Position numbers and translations under genes: made by a program | Shown here: positions 17,066 through 24,881 of the stretch, piece after piece | How the letters are laid out: every line of letters starts with the position of its first letter | How positions within the stretch are numbered: position 1 is the first letter of the stretch | Notes under the pieces: model-generated | What the model saw: the letters and a program-made list of their open reading frames with translations, nothing else | Databases searched by the model: none | What the model was told of the DNA's origin: nothing | Source: UBA5078 sp040384465 | Lineage (GTDB): Bacteria > Pseudomonadota > Gammaproteobacteria > Pseudomonadales > Pseudohongiellaceae | Direction of reading: 5' to 3' | Length of the DNA stretch: 64,000 nt | Assembly (NCBI GenBank): GCA_040384465.1 | Contig: JAZKJF010000015.1 | Coordinates: 1 to 64,000 of the forward strand

Positions 17066-17496
17066 GATTTTTCCCCTTGTTTTGTCGAATGCGTGTGGTC
17101 TTTTTAAAGTAGACCTTATGCTGGTCCGGTGACTGTGCGGGTCGGATGAAATGCTGATGCAATCAGGTTGTACGAGCGTGTCGCTGTGAACTGTCGCTGT
17201 AAATTGCAGATAAAAATAGTGCCGATATCACTGACTTGCGGCGAGCATATAGCAGTTTCCAGAGTGCTTCAAACACTGCCCTCTCGTCGCCATGACGTGT
17301 CTTCACCGAATCCTTGAATTTTCAATAATCAGTCAGAATTAGCAGAAAAATATCTCTGGAGCGCCCCAGAATGTCGTTGACTCGTCTCTGATTCAGGCGA
17401 AAATAGCCCGGCATCACCAGTCCACAGGATCGGTCTGCAAACATTCGTTAAAAAATATAATCCGCTACCAGGCGGCGTGAAAATTAAGGGGAAATC
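17066..17496. other. Intergenic region without gene
   Basis: About 430 bases between divergent genes, AT-richer toward 17200-17470. It must carry promoters for the molybdenum hydroxylase and for the small lipoprotein. I found no coding frame, convincing promoter or riboswitch-like fold. Confidence 0.6.
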
Positions 17497-17862
17497 ATGA
17501 AAACATTATTGAAGGGTTCGCTGCTGTTGGTTGCTGCCCTGTTACTTGCTGCCTGCGCGTCTACTCCACCCAATCCCGCAGTTGGCATCTGGGATATCAA
17601 CATGGAGACTCCGGTTGGCGCCATGGTCGTGACTTTGGACATCCAGCCCGACCTGTCCGGCACCATGTCTTCAGGTGATCTCGGTTCTGTGACGCTAAAT
17701 GGTGTGGCGGTAGAAGGCAATGCGCTGAACTTTGAAGCCACTGTTGATGCACAGGGACAAACAGTCGCTCTGCGTTTTGCAGGCACGATTGATGGCGATA
17801 ACCTGGCAGGCAATTTCGACACCGACTTCGGTGCGATTCCTGTTGCCGGCGTACGTCGTTAA
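17497..17862 (+). CDS. Small lipoprotein of unknown function
   Basis: 121 residues. Signal peptide with lipobox LLAAC (Cys20) followed by STPPNPAVG. The mature part is beta-rich: GIWDINMETPVGAMVVTLDI, then alternating hydrophobic strands ending GAIPVAGVRR, which resembles one lipocalin-like or immunoglobulin-like sheet but no named family. AAGGGGAAA precedes the ATG. Single gene with its own terminator. Confidence 0.8.
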   Translation: MKTLLKGSLLLVAALLLAACASTPPNPAVGIWDINMETPVGAMVVTLDIQPDLSGTMSSGDLGSVTLNGVAVEGNALNFEATVDAQGQTVALRFAGTIDGDNLAGNFDTDFGAIPVAGVRR

Positions 17863-17907
17863 CGAATAGACCGTTAAGCGAATTGGTCGTTTAGAAAGCC
17901 GGTTTTT

Positions 17908-17946
17908 AAAACGAGGCCACCTGCAAAGGCTGGCCTCGTTTTCTTT
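17908..17946 (+). terminator. Rho-independent terminator
   Basis: AAAACGAGGCCA (17908-17919) pairs with TGGCCTCGTTTT (17931-17942), followed by CTTT. The flanking A and T tracts make it usable in both directions, serving the lipoprotein gene and the leftward PQQ dehydrogenase gene that ends at 17961. Confidence 0.93.
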
Positions 17947-17960
17947 CCGTAGTCTCCCTC

Positions 17961-20147
17961 TTACCTCCCCAGCGCCTCCTTGTCGGCATTGGCCCGGGCA
18001 ATCACATAGGCACGGATAGCCTCCGGGTCCGCAGCTTCAAGCGTGTCAGCGAAAGGCACCATGCCTCCCGAGACCAACTCTCCATCGATAACGACCGAGC
18101 GCCATGCCGCTTCACTGGCAAGCCTTGGGCTGTAACGCAGATCGGGGAATGTGCCGACGCTGTCACTCACACCCGCAGGGCCATGACAAACGCTGCAGAA
18201 GCGGCCATAGACCTGCTCGCCGTGGGCGATGGTTTCACTGTCGGCCGTGACCGGTGGCGGATTGAGTTCGCCAAGCCCGGTGACTTCTTGCGGCAGCTCT
18301 GGAGGCAATGTGGCGGTGCCGCCAATCTTGAACACCAGAATCCGTGAATTGTTCTCCGAGGCTCGGGTGGTTGAGCCAATCGCGCCTGCTCCAACAGTGG
18401 GTAGTGAGCGACCACCGGCCAGCACGGCGACATGTTGCGCGCCATCCACCGTGAACGTGATCGGTGCTGCGACCGTCATGGCCTGAGTCATCGCACTCCA
18501 CAGCAACTCTCCGGTGTCGTCTTTGTACGCGTTGAATTCACCCGACGCATTGCCTTGGAACACCAGCCCGCCTGCGGTGCTGAGTACTCCGGCTGCCTCG
18601 CTGGGCACCAGACGTGGCGAACGCCACACTTCGCGCTGATTCACCGGGTCCCACGCCAGCAGATATGCCTGTACATCCGGTGCGCTTTCGCCTGCTGCCG
18701 TCACCAGCGCACTGCCTGCAGAGGAATCCAGTCCTATATTCCAGCCTCGGTCAGTGGTAATCAGTTCCGGTTCGGCCACATAGCCCCGATGCTGTTCACG
18801 GGCAGGCAGATAGACCAGATTAGTGCGCTGGCTGAAGGACATCGGGTGCCAGTTGTGGCCGCCTTGCGGGCCGGGATGCACGATCATTGGCACGCCAGTC
18901 TCGTTGTAGCGGGCTTCGGGAATCTCCACCGGGCGATCCGTTTCCAGATCGATGTGCGAGGCCCAGTTCACCGGCACGAATTTCTCGGCGGAAATCAGCT
19001 GCCCAGTGGCGGCATCCAGCACATAGAAGAAACCGTTCTTGGGCGCCTGCATCACCACCCTGCGTACTTCCCCGTCGATGCGCAGATTGGCCACCATGAT
19101 GTGCTGAGTGGCCGTGTAGTCCCAGGTTTCGCCCGGTGTGGTCTGATAATGCCAGCGGTAGGTGCCGTCATCAGGGTTGATTGCCATGATGGAGGTCAGG
19201 AAAAGGTTGTCGCCGCCGCCAGGGCTGCGCAGGGATTGGTTCCAGGGCGAGCCGTTGCCCACCCCGATATAGAGCAGGTTCAGCTCGGCATCGTAGGCCA
19301 TGGCGTCCCAGACGGTGCCACCGCCGCCCAGTTTCCACCATTCCCCGTTCCAGGTCTGTGCGGCCATTTCCAGCTCAGGCTGCTCGAAACCATCCGCCGG
19401 ATTGCCCGGTACCGTGTAATAACGCCAGTTCTGCGCGCCGGTCTCGGCATCGTAAGCAGTGACGTAGCCACGCACGCCATACTCGGCACCCGCGTTGCCG
19501 ATGATCACCTGACCTTTGACCACACGGGGCGCCCCGGTGATGGTGTAAGGCTTGGTCTGATCGATCGTGACCACGCTCCAGATTTCTTCGCCCGTGCGGG
19601 AATCCAGCGCGATCAAGCGGCCATCGATGGTGCCCACGAAAACCTTGCCTTCCCAGACCGCCAGCCCCCGGTTGACCACATCGCAACAGGCATCCACGCC
19701 CTTGGCTGGATCAACGCCCGGATCGAACGCCCACAGCGGTGCGCCGGTGCGGACATCATAGGCTTTGACATGGCTCCAGGCCGTGCTGACATACAGCGCC
19801 CCATCGACCACGATGGGCGTGGCTTCTTGTCCGCGACTGGTGTCGATATCGCCCGACCAGGCCAGGCTCAGCTGGCTGACATTGTTCACATTGATCTGAT
19901 CGAGGGGGCTGAAGCGCTGCTCGCCGTAATCGCGTCCCACACTCATCCAGCTGCCCGGCTCGCTGTCATAGGCCAGCAGCCGTTCGGTGTTGACGGCCGC
20001 GCCGAAATTGGCGTTTGCAGAGGGAGTGGTTTGTTCCGCAACGGGGGCTGACGGCGCGGCAGAAGGCGTCTCTTCAGTGGTCGGTCCGCAGGCCGTCAGC
20101 AAGAGTGCTGCAGCGGCCAATGGGGCATATGGTACAAGCCTGAACAT
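17961..20147 (-). CDS. PQQ-dependent quinohaemoprotein alcohol dehydrogenase, lipoprotein form
   Basis: 728 residues. Lipobox LLTAC (Cys20) instead of a plain signal peptide, so it is predicted to be membrane-anchored in the periplasm. An eight-bladed propeller holds PQQ; the vicinal disulfide pair Cys154-Cys155 (DACCDVVNRG) is typical of methanol/ethanol dehydrogenases. A C-terminal cytochrome c domain has CSVCH (651-655) with a probable Met696 ligand (GGMVPF). It therefore oxidises an alcohol and passes electrons through its own haem. Probable last gene of the LysE-RDD-tautomerase group, 84 bases after the tautomerase. No PQQ biosynthesis genes are in view. Confidence 0.93.
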   Translation of the reverse strand: MFRLVPYAPLAAAALLLTACGPTTEETPSAAPSAPVAEQTTPSANANFGAAVNTERLLAYDSEPGSWMSVGRDYGEQRFSPLDQINVNNVSQLSLAWSGDIDTSRGQEATPIVVDGALYVSTAWSHVKAYDVRTGAPLWAFDPGVDPAKGVDACCDVVNRGLAVWEGKVFVGTIDGRLIALDSRTGEEIWSVVTIDQTKPYTITGAPRVVKGQVIIGNAGAEYGVRGYVTAYDAETGAQNWRYYTVPGNPADGFEQPELEMAAQTWNGEWWKLGGGGTVWDAMAYDAELNLLYIGVGNGSPWNQSLRSPGGGDNLFLTSIMAINPDDGTYRWHYQTTPGETWDYTATQHIMVANLRIDGEVRRVVMQAPKNGFFYVLDAATGQLISAEKFVPVNWASHIDLETDRPVEIPEARYNETGVPMIVHPGPQGGHNWHPMSFSQRTNLVYLPAREQHRGYVAEPELITTDRGWNIGLDSSAGSALVTAAGESAPDVQAYLLAWDPVNQREVWRSPRLVPSEAAGVLSTAGGLVFQGNASGEFNAYKDDTGELLWSAMTQAMTVAAPITFTVDGAQHVAVLAGGRSLPTVGAGAIGSTTRASENNSRILVFKIGGTATLPPELPQEVTGLGELNPPPVTADSETIAHGEQVYGRFCSVCHGPAGVSDSVGTFPDLRYSPRLASEAAWRSVVIDGELVSGGMVPFADTLEAADPEAIRAYVIARANADKEALGR

Positions 20148-20231
20148 GGTGTTGTGCTCCTTGTTGTTTTTTATTCAAGGAAGCTTCTTACAGGACTGCG
20201 GCTGGTTTTGGAACTGCTTTCTGTTAGTGCG

Positions 20232-20435
20232 TTAAGACTGAGGGTCAGGATACTTGTCCGCCATCAACTGTCCGGCCACTCCCCAGTTTTCCTTCTTCAC
20301 ATCCTCGATCACGACGTACACGGAAGCCTCCGTGCAACCAGTGATGCGTGCGGTCTCCCGCGTCAGCGTGGCGACCAGCTCGCGCTTTTTCTCCACGGGT
20401 CTTCCTTCCAGCATTTCGACTCGAATGATTGGCAT
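20232..20435 (-). CDS. 4-oxalocrotonate tautomerase-family protein
   Basis: 67 residues beginning MPIIRVEMLEGR, so Pro becomes the N-terminal catalytic base after Met removal. It also carries the helix EKKRELVATLTRETARI and the end strand SVYVVIEDV. ATG 20435 has CTGGAG seven bases before it; the ATG two codons earlier would block Pro1 and lacks spacing. These small hexameric enzymes tautomerise enols from aromatic or heterocyclic ring cleavage. Being next to a PQQ dehydrogenase fits a catabolic role, but the substrate is not evident. Confidence 0.9.
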   Translation of the reverse strand: MPIIRVEMLEGRPVEKKRELVATLTRETARITGCTEASVYVVIEDVKKENWGVAGQLMADKYPDPQS

Positions 20436-20471
20436 ACACATGCTCCAGATTGTTGTGACTTAGAGGCGTTG

Positions 20472-20927
20472 TTACTGAGGGGCTTCGAAGCGCACCGGCT
20501 CTTTGTCCAGGCGACGAATAACCACGGTGCCTGCCAACTTGTCATGCCAACCCTGCTTTTTCTTGTCGATGCCGACCCAGATCAGCCCGAGGCACAGAGG
20601 CAGGATGGACACGTAATACGCGCAATAGCGGCCGATGAGTTGTCCGACCGAAGGCTTGCCGCCGGTCCGTGCGTCTACGACCATCAGACGCAGAGCCATC
20701 TTGCCTGGGGTCGCCGACTTGTAGACCCAGAACAACACCACGGCGATGCCTGGGAATACATAGTTGAACAGGATGTCCCAGAGGCCCGTCGCGGGCACGC
20801 CGCCCAGCCAGTAGTCACTGCCATAGACGAAAGTCAGTGCCGGGATGATGACCAGCATCATCAACAGCGTGTCGATCAGTGCGGCGCCGACCCGCACCCA
20901 GAAACCTGCGTATTCCATATTGTTCAT
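20472..20927 (-). CDS. RDD-family membrane protein
   Basis: 151 residues with three to four hydrophobic segments. The RDD-type features are present: AGFWVRVGAALIDTLLM near the start, then WVYKSATPGKMALRLMVVD and GQLIGRYCAYYVSILPL. Function of the family is poorly known. ATG 20927 overlaps the stop of the upstream LysE-type gene by four bases (ATGA) and has GGGGA before it, so the two are translationally coupled. Confidence 0.88.
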   Translation of the reverse strand: MNNMEYAGFWVRVGAALIDTLLMMLVIIPALTFVYGSDYWLGGVPATGLWDILFNYVFPGIAVVLFWVYKSATPGKMALRLMVVDARTGGKPSVGQLIGRYCAYYVSILPLCLGLIWVGIDKKKQGWHDKLAGTVVIRRLDKEPVRFEAPQ

Positions 20928-21550
20928 ATCAATCCCCGAGTCAATTCCTGCAACGATGCCAGCGCCAAGGCTAAAAACACCAGCGCACACACCTTGTAAG
21001 TGACATTTGCCCAACGCTGGTCAGCCCGACGAAAGAATCGGTCCACCAATCCTGCACAGAAGAAGCACCAGCCCAGCGAACACAGCATGAAGCCTGCGAA
21101 GAATACAGCATAGTCCAGTGTTTGCGGATTCTGCACACCGAGCGCCCCCAGCGCACTGCCCACCGCCGCCCAATACGCGAGGTTGTGGGGATTGGTGAGG
21201 GATATCAACACACCGGTTCGCAAGGCCTGTCGGTTGCATTGCTCTACATCGATGCTCAGAACCAGCGCCAGATCGGCGGCGCGCCACGAATCCCACGCCA
21301 GATAAAGCAGATAACCCACGCCCGCTATTCCTACCGGCACACGCAGCCATTCCATCTGCAATAACAAGCCGACACCGGCCAGACCAAGAATGGCCCACAG
21401 CGCATCACCGCTGAGCGACCCGAGCTGCACCGCGAGCGCAGGCCGGAAACCACCCCGCACGCCCTGCCGCACCGTCTCGGCAAATACAGCGCCCGGCATC
21501 GCGTTGTAAACGAGGCCCATCAGAAACGCGAGCAGGAACAGATTCAGCAT
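20924..21550 (-). CDS. LysE-family exporter
   Basis: 208 residues with about six membrane helices. LysE/RhtB features: FLMGLVYNAMPGAVFAETVRQGVRGGFRPALAVQLGS near the N-terminus and the SLTNPHNLAYW motif in the middle. Members export amino acids or related solutes. ATG 21550 gives the usual length; the frame is open further upstream but contains no signal or family sequence. First gene of a leftward group with RDD, tautomerase and PQQ dehydrogenase genes. Confidence 0.85.
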   Translation of the reverse strand: MLNLFLLAFLMGLVYNAMPGAVFAETVRQGVRGGFRPALAVQLGSLSGDALWAILGLAGVGLLLQMEWLRVPVGIAGVGYLLYLAWDSWRAADLALVLSIDVEQCNRQALRTGVLISLTNPHNLAYWAAVGSALGALGVQNPQTLDYAVFFAGFMLCSLGWCFFCAGLVDRFFRRADQRWANVTYKVCALVFLALALASLQELTRGLI

Positions 21551-21677
21551 GAATGGCTCAATGAGGTGGCAGAGACGAGCGAGCTTCCTAGCATAGAACA
21601 GTTGATTTGCAATTGTCCTCGTCGGGATTAAACTCTCTACGCCTTGCCCCAGCATTGCTCACTTGGAAGGACATCCG

Positions 21678-22724
21678 ATGAAGCTTGAAATCACACCGCG
21701 CGCGCAAAAAGTCCAGTACTCCAGCCGATTGGAAGAGGGAGACTATATCCCATACTTCTACATCAAGGATGGCGAACGCAAACTGGACATGCAGGTGAAG
21801 GCCAGTTATCACAACCTGCTGATTTTCGTGAACGAGAGTCTGTCAGCAGCAGAGATCGACGCCACCTTGAAGGTCAGCAGAGGGTATTACACTTATGTGA
21901 TTGCCGAGCGGCCAGTGGCGATCAGCCATGAGCGCCTGTTTCATGACCCGCATGTGTACCGGCTGTTCATGCCGAGCGATGCCCGTTATGGTGTCTTCCT
22001 GTGTGACAGAAATCTGAAACTGATCAAAGCCAGCACGGGGAATGATTTCGCCGCGTTGCTCGCGGGAGTCCCGCCCCAGAGCACGCTTAGTGTCAGAGAT
22101 ATTCCTCCGCCGTTGCTCATTATTCCCGACGTGGTATCGGCAGATCTCGCGGCCAGATTGATTGCGTATCATGACGAGAACGGCGACAAAGCCGCTGTTG
22201 TCACCGGCAGCTACAAATCACGCAGCCACATCCATCCGCACAAAGAGCTGGAGCGCGAACTGGACAACAAGCTCTGCAAATCCATGCTGCCGGAAATCAA
22301 GAAAGTGTTCTACTCCGACATCAGCCATCGCGAGACTTACAAAGTCTGCTGCTACGACTCCACTGTGAAGGGCACGTTCGGCAGACATCGCGATACTATT
22401 TTTCCGCATCTGCATCGCCGCTACGCGTTGACGCTGACACTGAATGACGACTTCGAAGGCGGTGGTGTGGTGTTTCCCGAGTACAACGAACACGTTGTGA
22501 AAGTCCCCAAGTATTCGGCCATCATTTTTCCTGGCTCGCTGTATCACCAGGTCACCGAGATCGGCAATGGCAAGCGCTACGTCATCGTGTCCTTTCTATT
22601 TACGGAAGCAGAAGCCAGCATAAAAGACGACACCGAACGCTATCGATTTCTGGTGCAGCGTGACATTTGCGATATGCAGATCAACCGGCTGGCGCCGGAG
22701 AGTCATGGTGATGAAACACCATAA
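21678..22724 (+). CDS. 2-oxoglutarate/Fe(II) oxygenase with redoxin-like N-terminal domain
   Basis: 348 residues. Residues about 15-130 look like a redoxin-type fold without catalytic cysteines (GDYIPYFYIKDGERK ... SDARYGVFLCDRNLKLI). Residues 145-310 form a prolyl-4-hydroxylase-type jelly roll: iron ligands His237 and Asp239 (GRHRD) and His290 (LYHQV), and the 2-oxoglutarate-binding Arg300 (GKRYVIVSF). AGGA lies six bases before ATG 21678. It ends two bases from the end of a convergent glycosyltransferase gene of the Skp1-GlcNAc-transferase type. Hydroxylation of a protein or peptide proline is inferred from the family; free substrates cannot be excluded. Confidence 0.88.
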   Translation: MKLEITPRAQKVQYSSRLEEGDYIPYFYIKDGERKLDMQVKASYHNLLIFVNESLSAAEIDATLKVSRGYYTYVIAERPVAISHERLFHDPHVYRLFMPSDARYGVFLCDRNLKLIKASTGNDFAALLAGVPPQSTLSVRDIPPPLLIIPDVVSADLAARLIAYHDENGDKAAVVTGSYKSRSHIHPHKELERELDNKLCKSMLPEIKKVFYSDISHRETYKVCCYDSTVKGTFGRHRDTIFPHLHRRYALTLTLNDDFEGGGVVFPEYNEHVVKVPKYSAIIFPGSLYHQVTEIGNGKRYVIVSFLFTEAEASIKDDTERYRFLVQRDICDMQINRLAPESHGDETP

Positions 22725-22726
22725 GC

Positions 22727-23704
22727 TTAGGAATGGTGTTGCACGTAGTAGGGAAAGTATTTGATCAGCTCTGCGTGCAAGCCCGTGAAGTGATAATAGT
22801 CGACCAGTGGTCTCGCCTGGCCGGCACCGAAGCGTGATTGATTTGCCAGCACATCAGCGCGGTAATTTTCATCGACCTGCAGCAGGTCGTCCAGCTCCAG
22901 ATAGAGCTTTACTTTCGTCCAGGTTCTGAGACGCCACTGGTTGTAGCCAGTGGTGTAATGCCGCCATACTTCTTTCGGAATACGGTCGCGATTGGAAAGA
23001 TATTCTGTCGCCAGTGTGTGGCGTGTGGGCGTCATGAAATTGTAACCATGCGTCCATAATCGCGCGGAATACAGAAATTGTTCTGCCGCATGCAGGCCGT
23101 AATGCAGATTGGGGTCGAAAGGGATGGCGCGCTTCACCGACGCTTCCATGAACAACAGCGCCGCGCTGAGCCCAAAGCTGCTGACGGGTTGTGTCGGCAT
23201 TGCCACCAGTGATCCGTGCATCTTGATATCGTCGGCGCTGACTTCGCGAAAGCGATTGATCTTGCCGATCATGCGCACCCGCTCTGCGTTGGTCATTTCC
23301 GGAATCGCAATCGGATAATGGGAAATGATGACCTTGTCATTGAGTTCGCGACAGCGCGCAAACTCTTCCAGGATGATCTCGTCCCAGTGCTCGAAGAAGC
23401 GGCTGTGACAATCGATCTGCAGGAAAAAATCTTCATCTTGTAATAACTGTTCACAGCGGAAGCGGGCGTAAATGGGGCCGCGTGCTTCCGAGTAGTGGAT
23501 CTTGTCGACGCGCACCCGTTCAAAGGTGTCCAGTGCCGCAAAATCGCCATACTCGGTAGCCAGTTCGGGGGCATACTGCAGACAAATCCCCACGCTGATG
23601 CGCTCGGGAAACTTCGCCTGCTGAAAAAGATCTGTCACGGTGTTGATGACATCGCTGTCCATGAAACAGGCGATGGAGACAAATATTTTTTGCGCTGAGT
23701 TCAT
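22727..23704 (-). CDS. Glycosyltransferase of the GlcNAc (Skp1 GlcNAc-transferase-like) family
   Basis: 325 residues, cytosolic. It matches the pattern of PF11397: KIFVSIACFMD at the start, FPERISVGICLQY, EARGPIYARFRCEQLLQDED, the metal/nucleotide motif FLQIDCHSRF (Asp98-Cys-His100), and HYGLHAAEQFLYSARLWTHG. The founding eukaryotic members add GlcNAc to hydroxyproline of Skp1. Its start codon overlaps the stop of the GAF-GGDEF gene (ATGA, 4 bases), so the two are translated together. It faces the 2OG oxygenase gene tail to tail. Acceptor unknown; protein hydroxyproline is a hypothesis. Confidence 0.82.
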   Translation of the reverse strand: MNSAQKIFVSIACFMDSDVINTVTDLFQQAKFPERISVGICLQYAPELATEYGDFAALDTFERVRVDKIHYSEARGPIYARFRCEQLLQDEDFFLQIDCHSRFFEHWDEIILEEFARCRELNDKVIISHYPIAIPEMTNAERVRMIGKINRFREVSADDIKMHGSLVAMPTQPVSSFGLSAALLFMEASVKRAIPFDPNLHYGLHAAEQFLYSARLWTHGYNFMTPTRHTLATEYLSNRDRIPKEVWRHYTTGYNQWRLRTWTKVKLYLELDDLLQVDENYRADVLANQSRFGAGQARPLVDYYHFTGLHAELIKYFPYYVQHHS

Positions 23705-24720
23705 GCGCTCACGCTGACTTTCTTGCGGGATTTTTTGACCTCGTACATCGCGGCGTCGGCACTCGCCAACAATGCCTGCACATCGTTGTCTCCCGATTCG
23801 GCGCTGATGATCCCGACACTTGCACCGCCATAATTCAGTGTAATGTTGTCCAGCAGATAAAAGCCTTTGACTCCTTGTTCCACGCGAGTACGCAGCTCTT
23901 CCCGCTCGGCTGCGGCGTCAGCAGCGGATGCAATGGCCACCACAAATTCATCGCCACCATAACGTGCTACCAGGTCGCCTTCCCGCACAGCGCCAACCAG
24001 TTTTCCCGCCACCTGCATCAGAAAACGATCACCAATGTCATGGCCATACTGGTCATTGATCTGTTTGAAGCCGTCCATGTCGAGAAAAGCGATATGCACA
24101 CCAACACTTTCACGAGCAGCACGCGCCAGCATCTTTGTCAGTTCGTTATTCAGAGCCCGACGATTCAATACGCCCGTCAGAGGATCTTGCATGGCAAAGC
24201 GGCTGTATTCCTGATTCTGCTTCTTGAGATCGACCACCAGACGCTCGCGCTCCAGCTGATGCGAAATCAGCTGTGAGAACATCTTGAGCACACGGATGGC
24301 CTCTGAGCTGACTTCCAGCGACGAGGCGCTGGCGGCACACAGAGTGCCGTAGAGGCCGGAGTCCGTCATTCGCACGGGCTCACTCAGATAGGTGGTAATT
24401 CCCAGCAGTCTGGCCGCATCGGAATCGCCCCAGCAGCTGCCCACATCATTGGTGTAAGCACGCCCTTCTTCCAGCGCACGCTTGCACAAGGTGTCGCCCC
24501 AGGGCACGGACAATCCTTCCGGAATATTCAGGCTCTTGGTGTTGCGGGAGTAGAGAATGGATTGAAAACCAGCAGCTTCGTTGACTGCGGTGAAGTAGGT
24601 GGATTCCAGCCCGGTGACGGTCTCCAACAGTTCCAGGAGAGGGCGCACCAGGCTTTCCATATCTTGTGTTTCGGAGACCACGTCGGCCAGTTTATAAAGC
24701 AGGCTTTCTGTGTACTGCAT
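23701..24720 (-). CDS. GAF-GGDEF diguanylate cyclase
   Basis: 339 residues. Residues 15-155 form a GAF sensory domain (LLELLETVTGLESTYFTAV ... GLYGTLCAAS); 160-175 are a short coiled linker; 176-335 are GGDEF. The active loop is intact (RYGGDEF, GGDEF at 255-259), as is the product-inhibition site RxxD (Arg246-Asp249), so it should make cyclic di-GMP with feedback control. Cysteines in the GAF domain (Cys79, Cys96, Cys128) could bind a ligand or metal. It is translationally coupled to the glycosyltransferase gene downstream. Confidence 0.93.
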   Translation of the reverse strand: MQYTESLLYKLADVVSETQDMESLVRPLLELLETVTGLESTYFTAVNEAAGFQSILYSRNTKSLNIPEGLSVPWGDTLCKRALEEGRAYTNDVGSCWGDSDAARLLGITTYLSEPVRMTDSGLYGTLCAASASSLEVSSEAIRVLKMFSQLISHQLERERLVVDLKKQNQEYSRFAMQDPLTGVLNRRALNNELTKMLARAARESVGVHIAFLDMDGFKQINDQYGHDIGDRFLMQVAGKLVGAVREGDLVARYGGDEFVVAIASAADAAAEREELRTRVEQGVKGFYLLDNITLNYGGASVGIISAESGDNDVQALLASADAAMYEVKKSRKKVSVSA

Positions 24721-24881
24721 ACGTCAAATTCCAGGTCGAATAACAGGTCTGATAATTGGGCGAATAAAATAGCGCACCACCACCACGGTACGCATGACCT
24801 GGCCATATTGACGCATTCGAACCCGCTCAGGCAACCCTCACCACGCTGACTTTATGAGGGGCGTCACAGAACGTTCTATGG

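Noticed and set aside
18432..20051. 539-codon plus-strand frame opposite the PQQ dehydrogenase gene
   Set aside because: Antisense shadow: the real gene has lipobox, vicinal Cys pair and CSVCH haem site.
24721..24881. Possible small gene between the cyclase and DUF5916 genes
   Set aside because: No frame with a start, ribosome site and plausible composition.
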